From Jimgerdemannia flammicorona (taxonomy: Eukaryota > Mucoromycota > Endogonomycetes > Endogonales > Endogonaceae): DNA of 20,010 nucleotides. The DNA lies in the NCBI GenBank assembly GCA_003990745.1, contig RBNI01002022.1:1-20010 (forward strand). Reading direction: 5' to 3'. The translations under genes were made by a program, and so were the position numbers. The notes below the pieces were generated by a model, which did not search any database, had not been told where the DNA came from, and saw only the letters and a program-made list of their open reading frames with translations. Positions 1-8,300 of the stretch are shown in pieces (the stretch's first letter is position 1; the number at the start of each line of letters is the position of its first letter).

Positions 1-400
1 TTTTTTGACTCACCCATCTGCCTTGATCAACTACATTGTTAAGATCCTCGTCGGCGACGACAACTGGCTGGGCGCCATTTCCAACACGGGCGACTTCTTC
101 GTATGGTCCACGGCCCCTCTTCTCTCTCCACCAGCACCCACCAACACCGCCACCACCGCCGCGCAACAATTATCCATCTAGCCCACTGCGACCGCTCCCA
201 CAGTACCTGTAACACTGCACCTCCGGCCCGCAACGGCGCTCCCGCTGTGCATGTGGACGTCACGGCCCACGCTGCTAACGGCAAGAATGGGTCCGTTGTC
301 GTGTGCACCGAGGCAGAGCATGTGGTCATTCGTTGGGATCATCCGCAAGGAGATCGAGAGGGTTAAATCAGTCGTCGGGTCTCCAAGTATTACAAAGTGT
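1..400 (+). CDS. Partial RCC1-like region of a BTB/ankyrin/RCC1-type protein (left edge, fragmentary)
   Basis: Two stretches look coding but lie in different frames. Frame 2 (positions 2-about 105) reads INYIVKILVGDDNW then LGAISNTGDFFVWS. Frame 1 (about 240-335) reads NGKNGSVVVCTEAEHVVIR. From memory of the family, this order of a K-I-x-x-G-D blade, a G-D-F-F-V-W strand and a G-S-V-V-V-C-T-E-x-x-H-V strand fits the RCC1-like beta-propeller part of fungal IBTK-like BTB/ankyrin proteins. An intron or a frameshift must lie between the two pieces; a GT at 106 with an AG at 202-203 would join the frames, but the donor is weak. After 335 the frame meets a stop at 364-366, then KYYKVSFA and another stop, with no convincing continuation. 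It may be the degenerate end of a pseudogene or a gene whose introns I cannot place. The gene continues left of the window. Confidence 0.42.
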
Positions 401-726
401 CCTTCGCGTGAAATGTATGTGAGATGTGTTATGCTAAATCGAGTGTGCTGATATAAGCTGGGTCGATGGGTTTGGTGAATATGGAAGCATGCGCTCCCCA
501 GGCCCGCCATTCGCGTAAAGCGAAGGGGCCGCACATTTATTGTTCCTCCTCCAAAAGGGAAGGGCGGGATGGGTTGCGTAAACTGATTGCAGGAACTAAC
601 TAAGTATACAGGCATAGTCTACGCGCTTGATTGTTAAGATGCGACGCGTACTCAGTCGCTCAGGGGGATATTACATGTAATGCATACTGAAACGTTGCTA
701 AGCTATTTGCCACTGGCATCTTGCCG
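401..726. other. Intergenic stretch without a supported gene
   Basis: Only short open frames on both strands. A 35-codon frame around 484-592 (+) is bounded by stops and has no recognisable product. I see no RNA gene or mobile element here. Confidence 0.5.
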
Positions 727-845
727 GGGAACTGAGACTAGGCTAACATTGCATAAGAAACCGCGCAACGGGAACTGAGACTAAGCTAAGATTGCATAAG
801 AAACGGTGTGGCAGGGAACTGACACTAAGCTAAGATTACATGAAA
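727..845. repeat. Minisatellite, three copies of a 43-44 bp unit
   Basis: The unit starts GGGAACTGAGACTA and continues with GCTAA(C/G)ATTGCATAAGAAAC. Copies begin at 727, 770 and 814. The first two are nearly full length; the third decays after about 32 bases (ATTACATGAAAG). It lies in non-coding DNA and is probably a replication-slippage or unequal-crossover product. Confidence 0.85.
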
Positions 846-1062
846 GACCTGAAAGATTGCATGATAGTGGCTTCGGCCACTTTGCCGAAGTTTGAGCTAC
901 GTTCATAACTCTAATCGATGTCTATGAGTACCCGTCCCGGCATCTTGCGTCCAATAAATCGGCTCGCTCGGCGTGAAGGGAGGCCTGGTCTTAATTAGGG
1001 ACTCGGCGAGTTTGCTTTCAAGTCGACCGAGCTTCGCTTTGGAGGTGTGCAAAATTTGGTGG

Positions 1063-1078
1063 TTATTATTATTATTAT
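1063..1078. repeat. (TTA)5 microsatellite
   Basis: Five perfect TTA units plus one base in intergenic DNA. Confidence 0.85.
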
Positions 1079-1222
1079 GCCATGGTTAGTTCACGGCTGA
1101 CATTTGTGAGGTTTGTTGAAACTTGGTGGGAGGGTGCTTGGGGATATTGAACGAGAATTTTCTGTTGTTCGATAAGGTGCCAGGATTCGAGACATGTGGA
1201 GTGTGTCCATGTTGAAGTTTAA

Positions 1223-1223
<1 letters not shown>

Positions 1224-1255
<32 letters not shown>

Positions 1256-1265
1256 AAGGGGGGGG
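1224..1265. repeat. A30 homopolymer followed by TAAA and G8
   Basis: Thirty uninterrupted A residues (1224-1253), then TAAA and eight G. The tract lies just downstream of the stop of the minus-strand zinc-cluster gene. It could be a simple-sequence expansion or the tail of an old plus-strand retroposed copy ending at 1223; the 140 bases before it show no recognisable retroelement protein. Confidence 0.8.
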
Positions 1266-1301
1266 ATTCCTCAAATTATATATATATACATACGAGACAA
1301 G

Positions 1302-1307
1302 TTTATT
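1302..1307 (-). terminator. AATAAA polyadenylation signal candidate
   Basis: On the minus strand AATAAA starts four bases after the TAA stop of the zinc-cluster gene (stop at 1313-1311). Its closeness to the stop is unusual, and a T-rich run follows downstream on that strand. Confidence 0.4.
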
Positions 1308-1310
1308 TGT

Positions 1311-3158
1311 TTACCACTCTGTGACTATACCAACTATATCTTTAACTTTAGAAATTAGGTTGCTCATATCAATGCTGTGGGCATATTTCATACACAAATT
1401 ATCTTGTAGACTAACAAGCTGATACCAGTCTAGTAACAAGCATATACAATATATCATAGACGAATAACTATGACCCTCGAGGTCATCCCCAAAATCCGGC
1501 AAAGTAGATCGAATAAGTGTTTTTAGCTTTTTGGAACAATTGTCACAACACACGATCGAAAAAGATTTTTCTATGTGTGCGAATAGTTCTATAATGTTAT
1601 GAATTATGTCATCCTTGTTGTCAATAGCAACAAAAATCCTCTGAAAAAGCATGCCCAATTGACAAATCGTTTTCAGAGCCTCCGTGTCGTCGCAAGTGGT
1701 AAATCGTCTTTCCAGATCTCCTATCAACCGTTTGTCCCTGATACTAGAAGCCTCTGATGCAGCGGTCCACAGCGCTCCACGAATTGCGGTATTTGCGCAT
1801 AATTCGTGGTCATCTTTCAGATCGACAATGACCTCCGGTAGTGCACTGCAAATGAGCTCCAAAATCAGCTTAATGTTGGAGCGTATTTTGATTTGCGCAG
1901 TGTCCTTACACCCGCCAGGCGCAAGTAAAAATGAAGTCGATCCACAATATGGTTGGAGTATTGAAGCGGCGTCGTCAAGCCGATCGATGTTCGCCAAACG
2001 CTGGAGGCGAGCGTGCGTTGCAGGTGCACTTTTCTCGCCGAATTTCTTACAAACAGTGCAAGGCACTCCATAGCGTGAATAAGGGCAATCCTGGCGTCGC
2101 GCACATTGCCCCTGTCGTCCTATAGTCGCCGTTGTCGTACTTTCGATAGCTACTCGAGATAACGAATATGCTGCTAGTGGTTGATGCGGTAGCAATCCTT
2201 GGTTCGTGTTGCGATTGCCATCACTGTCGGCGTGTATTTCAACTTCCTTGTCCTGGACAGTCTGCGGCGATGCGGCGGGCAGTGATTCATCTTGAGCAGT
2301 GGTCCCTCCGACCTTTGCCACGCGAGCATATGGTTTTTTGCTATCAACAAAAAGCATATTCGCGCGAGTTTTCACGATCTGCCGTTGACAATCAATACCA
2401 AGATTTTTACAGCGGGAGCACGGAAACCCGTCGCACTGTTTCTTGAGCTTTTTGCACTGAGCACATGCGCCACCAGGTTTGGTCCTCTTTGGTGCGTGAG
2501 TTACCCTTAAGCTGGCGTGTAAGCAGCACTTTTTTTTCCAGCGACAGTCCATACACTCTTTGGTCTGTCCAGTAATCGGCAAAAAGACAGTGGTGTTCGA
2601 TGTCGGTTTTGATACATCAATCGGGCAAAAAGGAAGCAAGGAAGATCCCAATTTGCCGGAGTCAAGAGACTGTGGGCTTTTATGACAAATGGAAAGGTGA
2701 AGATACGTACGAATGTATAGGTTAGCCATACGCACATCGACATTCAGAAATGTAGTAAGTACACCTTGTATTAAATTTCCAATATAGTCTGACCCAATCC
2801 TACCATTCTGGGCATATCCCCCAATTCCCTGTCATCCATTTGGGCTGCAGACATTTGTTGTGAAACCTATGTGAGCACGGCAGCTCCATTGCATCGTTCG
2901 CAAAGTGTTTCTTGCATATCGGGCAGATCAGACCTTTGTTGGCTAAGCCGAATAAAGGGGCGGAGAGGGAGGAGTAGAATGGCAGGGATGGTGGGAAAGT
3001 GAATGACAGCGACGTTTTAGTACTTGTGAGCTAAGATATTCTACTTATGAGTGCGGACAGAATATAAGCAGTGCAAGACCTGATAAGAAGACGGACATCC
3101 TTGGGAAAGAAGGATTGGCATTGGGAAGCGATGAGGATGTATAAGTGGTAGAGTTCAT
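1311..3158 (-). CDS. RING-H2 plus Zn(II)2Cys6 cluster protein, three exons, 527 aa model
   Basis: Proposed exons on the minus strand are 3158-3080, 2942-2804 and 2676-1311. Exon 2 encodes a RING-H2 finger: C33, C36, C49, H51, H54, C57, C70, C73. Its last cysteine codon is split by the second intron (TG at 2805-2804, C at 2676), and the same junction restores the frame of the long third exon. Intron 1 (3079-2943) ends in a strong pyrimidine tract and TTAG. Further along are a C-x2-C-x5-C-x2-H motif (C114-H126), then a zinc cluster C144-x2-C-x6-C-x4-C-x2-C-x6-C169 with an unusually short x4 linker. An extra Cys group follows (C264, C270, C279, C282), and CCDNC at 449-453. Length and layout match the paralogue at 13260. 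It is probably a nuclear DNA-binding regulator, possibly with E3 ligase activity (inference). A shorter alternative starts at ATG 2729 (472 aa, no RING). Donor gtcttg of intron 1 and acceptor AAAAG of intron 2 are weak. Confidence 0.78.
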
Positions 3159-3198
3159 GGTGGGATACTGAAACTAAGAGAGTGAGCCAATGGCTTAC

Positions 3199-3206
3199 AA
3201 TTTATA
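3199..3206 (-). promoter_or_regulatory. TATA box candidate for the RING/zinc-cluster gene
   Basis: TATAAATT on the minus strand, about 40 bases upstream of the proposed ATG at 3158. This supports that start over the internal ATG at 2729. Confidence 0.55.
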
Positions 3207-3281
3207 GCGATGTAGTGTAGTGCCAATTGCTTTGATATATAGTACGAAGTAATTGCGCAGATTCCAAAAATAGTATGTAAA

Positions 3282-3333
3282 CCGCAGCGGCGGCCCCGAG
3301 ACTCGGCTCAGCCGCCGGCTCCGCGAACCCGCC
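3282..3333. promoter_or_regulatory. CG-rich promoter patch with clustered CGG triplets
   Basis: A sharply bounded CG-rich patch in otherwise AT-richer DNA, 120-175 bases upstream of the ATG at 3158. It contains several CGG/CCG triplets, including the inverted repeat CGGCTCAGCCG. Zn2Cys6 proteins typically bind paired CGG triplets, so a regulatory site is plausible but unproven. Confidence 0.35.
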
Positions 3334-4067
3334 AACACCACCCATTGGGAAGCAAATTTCAAAGAGAGTAATTGTTACTAATATTACTGCGCAGTATCGT
3401 GAAAATCGAAAATACGAGTGATTTCCTTGGTCTCCCGCCACCCCTTTTTTAACCGGAGTTGATAAATGAACCGCAGAAATTTCCATTGGGCCAGTTTTAC
3501 TGCGGATATACATCGAAGCCGCCAACCTGTCAATGCAACTTAGAAGTCATGTCAGCTCCATTGAAATGGCAAAGGCTGCGGGAGGAGCACCTACCATTTT
3601 CCCAGGCCTGTTTCACACTATCCGCACACCTCGACATAATATTCACAGCCACCAGCATTAATAAGAATGGGGGGCTGGGGATGATGTCAAGGTACCGATA
3701 TTAGTCAGATCGGCTCCTCGGTAACGACGCCTAACGGTGGCTAGGTTTTTGGGCGAGTGCGTAGGGTGGAAAGCAGCAAGAACTGACAGAGTTTAGAGCG
3801 AAGAAAGGCGAGAAATCACTCTCTGCAGGATAATCGCTTTACAAAGGGCAAACAGAAAAAGAAAAAAATCATACAACCTTTCTTCTCGGCACCATTTCTT
3901 CACTGCTTCATAGGCAAGGTACCTACCGCTCGGTCTTCCGGGTCTTGACTGCACGGGGGGTTTTTTTTTTTTGGATTGGTGACATTCCTATGCTTGGTAT
4001 CAAGGAGACCATTAAAACCGCTAGAAATGACAATGTACCAAACCGAGCGATGGGTCACCGAGCACGG
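3334..4067. other. Intergenic stretch, nothing convincing
   Basis: Short open frames on both strands only; the 107-codon minus frame at 3202-3525 begins with TTG and covers the promoter just described. There are homopolymer tracts near 3843-3866 (A-rich) and 3957-3972 (G6 then T12). Confidence 0.5.
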
Positions 4068-4100
4068 CCTTGAGCGGGCCTTGAACAGACCTTGAACGGA
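4068..4100. repeat. Three copies of an 11-bp unit CCTTGARCRGR
   Basis: Tandem copies start at 4068, 4079 and 4090, differing at two or three positions, and run into CCTTCCG. Non-coding. Confidence 0.6.
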
Positions 4101-4153
4101 CCTTCCGTTAGCCGAGCCTCCAAACACATCGCCTGTTCAGTCAGGCACATTCA

Positions 4154-4493
4154 TCAGAGGCTGTCCATGCCGATAGTGTGTAGAGGTAAACCACCGCGGA
4201 ATGCTGTACGAGGCACGAAATATATTTAGTTTCTTAATCGACACCGGCTCAGAGTGGCGCTTACCATGACGAGCAGGTTGGTGGTTCCCGTCGGTGAGAC
4301 ACCGATGAGTTTGAGCTATACAAGGACATGGCACCAGAACTAAAAGTGAAATAGTGTCAACAACAGCTGTGGCCTTCACCACCCGCTTCCGTACGGCTTC
4401 CAGGAGCACGGATTGTTTGGCGACGGATAGCTTACGGAAAATCCGGATTATAACTATACCGTCGACGGAGGTGATATAGAGAGCGTGGGTCAT
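4154..4493 (-). CDS. Possible small two-exon gene, 92 aa, unknown
   Basis: An ATG at 4493 opens a 76-codon frame that reaches a good donor, G|GTAAGC, with the exon ending at 4265. An acceptor GTACAG at 4209-4204 would close a 61-nt intron, and the joined frame ends at TGA 4156-4154. The first exon is rich in I, V, L, K and R (residues about 9-55) and has Cys-Pro-Cys near residue 57. I recognise no family. Coding status is weak: the only support is the start, one clean donor and a fungal-sized intron. Without splicing the frame runs to 4137 (118 aa). Confidence 0.25.
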
Positions 4494-4577
4494 GGGTTGG
4501 CCGAGGGAAGGTTGGTGGGGAGGCAGGTGTCAAGGCACTGACCATTATACATGCTGGACACTGCGCCACAAGGCCGG

Positions 4578-4690
4578 TCTATTCCCAGCCGGGATACGAC
4601 ACTGTGTCTATTCCCAGCTGGGATACGACACTGTGTCTATTCCCAGCTGGGATACGACACTGTTTATTCCAGCTGGGATACGACACTGTG
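4578..4690. repeat. Four tandem copies of a 29-bp unit with a palindromic core
   Basis: Copies start at 4578, 4607, 4636 and 4664 with lengths 29, 29, 28 and 27. Each contains TATTCC(C)AGC, then GGGATACGACACTGTG. In copies 2 and 3 the junction makes a perfect 12-bp palindrome TCCCAGCTGGGA; copy 1 has one change (AGCCGG) and copy 4 lacks one C. Several forward frames stay open across it only because the unit has no stop in them. No coding support. Confidence 0.9.
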
Positions 4691-4876
4691 CTGCGGAGAA
4701 TTTACGGAGAACCGAGCGAGATATGCAGCTAACGTGGCTGAAGGTCGGGTCGATTCCAGGTTACGTAAAATAAGTTGAATTACGATCATTGCTGCAACGG
4801 AGTAGAGACCACATCTATTAGTTTCGGCACCGTTTTGAAATTCCGCAGTCACTTGCGTACATTTTCGGTTAGTCCG
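4691..4876. other. Intergenic spacer
   Basis: Non-repetitive DNA between the 29-bp repeats and the AT-rich island. I see no gene in it. Confidence 0.4.
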
Positions 4877-5012
4877 TTTTTTTTTTTTTAAAAAAAAAAA
4901 ATCTACAACACTGAGTTATAATAAAGCTTAATTAATTTAAAATTATATCATAAAATATAATAAAAATATATTATAATTAATATTATAAAATATTATTAAT
5001 TAAAAAAGAGTA
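4877..5012. other. AT-rich island opened by a T13-A12 palindrome
   Basis: T13 (4877-4889) is followed directly by A12 (4890-4901). About 110 bases then follow made almost only of A and T, full of TTATAATTAATATTATAA-like segments. The flanks are near 45-50% GC. It may be a scaffold-attachment or replication-origin-like segment, a nuclear copy of mitochondrial spacer DNA, or simple decay; the sequence alone does not decide. Confidence 0.7.
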
Positions 5013-5330
5013 ACAGATTCTCTCTATTATATACAACTACTGCCTGCATGTACATTTCAGGCAGCTACACCCACATAATGTCGATAGTATTTTCGGACGA
5101 TGTCTCCACGTAGATGTGCCGTTAAAGTCTATTTTATTTTTGCTCCATACACCATGGAGTAGATCGTAGGTGCATTCGTCAAAGAATGGTTCGCTGCCCT
5201 TTGAGGCCATTTACCGAGAAAAAAAAAAAAAAAAAACATGCCTATTCATACGCCGCAAACTGACTTGTCCCCTTCCATCATGTATATCCATACCCATCCC
5301 GACCGCCCGACCTCTGCACCACGACCGCAA
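5013..5330. other. Spacer downstream of RAD5
   Basis: Lies 3' of the minus-strand RAD5 stop at 5331. Contains an A-rich run at 5218-5236. Small plus-strand frames here overlap the RAD5 terminal exon in antisense and are not supported. Confidence 0.45.
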
Positions 5331-8300
5331 TCACACCTCTTTCTCTCCAAACAGAATCCACAGATCCTCGACCCGCTGTGTCTTCGCCTCGTCCTTGGAC
5401 ATACCGAGTCCGCTCGCGAGGGCCTGGAAGGCGATCAGAATCGGGTAGGGGTAAGGAGATAAAATTAAAACGACGCAACACGACATTGTAATTCACCACG
5501 TTTTACTGCCTATTTTTCCCAGATGAAAACACACTCACGTTCTTTCTATTCTGTATCGCCAGGATTTTCTCCTCGACTGACCCGCGAATGATGAGCCGCT
5601 TAACGATCACCTCTTCCGTTTGCCCGAGCCGATGCACACGGTCAATCGCCTGAGCCTCCACCGCGTAGTTCCACCACGGGTCCTATGAGGCGACAAAATA
5701 CATGTTTCGCGTCAGATGAACGCAACAAGAGACTCACCCATCGTCCACATTTCGGCACCCCAAACAACCTACCATCACCACGACCCTACTCGCGCAAGTT
5801 AAATTCAACCCAACTCCTCCAGCTTTCAAGCTAATGAGCATAACATCGATCCTGGTCTCCTCCTTAAACTTCCTAAGCACGCTCTCCCTAGCCGTCTGCG
5901 GCAATGTACCATCGAGGCGGACATATCTGAACTCGTCGCGCTCGAGTGCGATCTGCACTAGGTCCAGCATCCTGGTGAACTGCGAGAAGACTACCGTCTT
6001 GACGCCTGGGCGGGCGCGCCGCCACGTCATCAGGTGCCGTAGCAGCGCGTCCACCTTCGTGCTCGATCGGAACGTGTTGTGGCGCAGGGAGAGCGAGGGT
6101 TTGGAGGTGGAAGAGGTTGAGGGAGAGGAGGAGGAGGTGCTATGCCGCTTGACCACCTCGAGGAGATCGCCCTCGGTGATGGGCCCGTGCCGGCAGATGG
6201 GGCATTGGCCTTCCTCACCTTCGTCTTCACGTTTCTGGGCACGGTGGAGTACATAAGAAATCAAATTCATATACTCTGATCAAAGGAACGAGATTGTCGG
6301 TACATCCTAAACATGTTGGATTCACGCACGCACCTGCAAACAATCCAGGACGCAAGTCCTGCATGCTATATGCATGCACGGCATCAACACGCCGCCCTCG
6401 AGGGTTTCGAAGCAGATAGTACACTCCTGTTCGTCGTCCGCGCCGGCTCCTTCCATGAGCCGCTGCAGGACTGAGGCGCCATACGAGGGTGCGCCGTCCG
6501 TGGAACCGGGGCTAGAGCCGGAAGCGTCGAACTTCGCTATCAGCTCGTCGAGGGAAACTGGACCGTCCTATGAGATGGGTGATATATAGGAAGAGGACGA
6601 GTTGTATGAGTGTCTGTAGAGGCAGGTGAACGAGAGGAAAAAAAAGGCGACTGTACCTTGAGAACGACGTCTTCGCCCTGGGAGTTCTTGCCGCCGAGGA
6701 TGAGGTAGGGATGGTCACAAACCTGCCGCAATCTTTAGTCCGTTCAAAGGAAGCCAATTCCCGTAATATCAAGATACTGATCAAAATCCACGTACTTATC
6801 AATATAAAATCCCACATACTCACCCTCGAACACCATTCACTTCATTATCCTCCTTTCCTTGCCCAAGAAAAAAAAAATAAAACCTCACCTCATCAACAAC
6901 TGAAAAATACTCGCGTATTGACTCAACACCTTCCCCTGATTAACGAACGTAGAGAATCGCCTCTTAGAGTCCTTAAACAATCCATCATAAATCTCCTGCT
7001 CGGCAGGCGAGAAGTCGAGGAACTCCACGTCGATGGTCTTGTCCGGCAGTTGGACGAGTGCGGTACCGTCGGGCCCGCGCATGGCCTTGGTGCGGCGAAG
7101 TACGAGCGGCTCCAGTACGGTCTGCACCACGTCCAGCGCCCGCGCGTCCTTGGATTCGAACGGCAGGCTGATATGCGCACGCCAGAAGGTGTAGTTAGAC
7201 CAGGGTTCGGAGCGGAGGAAGTGCGCGAGCGAGAAGAGGTCTTCGAGTTTGTTCTGGGTGTATGTAAAGGAAGGAAGGAGCTTGGTGAGATCAGAAAATC
7301 ATGTAGGCAATACTACTAATGATAATAAAAAAATAAATATCTCACTAACCTGAATCGGCGTCCCCGTAACAACCCACCTCCTCTGTGCCTCCAACGCAAA
7401 ACAACTTCTCGCAGTCTTGGTAGTCCTCACTTTAATCTGGTGCGCCTCATCTAACACGACCCTCCAAAACTCGACACCAAACAACCCCCTCCTCCCTCCC
7501 TCAGCGCCCGCACACCACTCGCTCATAACGGTGCCATAGCTCGTGACGAGCACGTCAGGGGCGCGACCATCCCACCGGCAGCACGATTCGCGTACAGCAC
7601 GGTCCTTGGTTCCACCATAGTATACATCCACCTTCAGCGTGCCGGGAGCTGAGCCGCGCAGGAGCTCATCACGCCATTGAGCGAGGAGGGACATCGGGCA
7701 CAGGATTAGGGTTGTGGGCGAAGAGTGGCGGGTGGGGGCGGAGGTGGAGGGCGGAAGGGGGAGGATGGGCCGGTTGGTGTGAATCAGGGAGAGGATTTCG
7801 ATCGTTTTGCCGAGGCCCATTTCTGGGAGAAGTGAGTGTTATTATTGGATTCCATGTCTTCGTAGAGTAGATTCGATGCCGATATGATTGTTATGGTACT
7901 TGCCATCCGCCAAGATCCCGCCTCGACACATTGACCCCGCCGGCTGAAACTTCAGGCTCACTTCTCCTAATAAACGATATCAAACCCATCCCGGTAATCA
8001 GTTCCCATCACCTCAAAAACCCTATCGACACCCAGAACACCTCCCACTTACTCACCAGAATATGGATTAAGATAAAACCTCTCCTCCTCCTCCTCGCCAA
8101 CTGCGCCAACCCCTTGTTCCAGATCCGCGGGAAACACGTACTCTTCCCATAACGGATGCAATGACGCTAGTTTGCGCGCGCCCTCCCCATCAGCGGTCTC
8201 GGGTGACTCCTTGGATACCATCCATGATAACGCCTGTGCAGAGTAGTATCGAACCGAGTGAAGTGAGTTGTAGGGTAACAGAAACAGAAGAAGAAGAAAT

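Noticed and set aside
1182..1192. tRNA gene, from a B-box-like ATTCGAGAC
   Set aside because: No matching A box at proper spacing and no cloverleaf can be drawn.
2507..2743. Alternative splice of the RING exon to the CACAG acceptor near 2670
   Set aside because: It would also restore the cysteine but continues in a frame that ends after about 55 codons and loses the whole zinc-cluster region.
3202..3525. A 107-codon minus frame upstream of the RING/zinc-cluster gene
   Set aside because: It starts with TTG and covers the TATA box and CG-rich patch of the downstream gene; no motif.
4578..4690. CRISPR array
   Set aside because: The units are directly adjacent with no spacers, and the window is eukaryotic.
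4492..4778. Two plus-strand frames across the 29-bp repeats
   Set aside because: They are open only because the repeat unit lacks stops in those frames; the peptide repeats have no coding support and overlapping frames are equally open.
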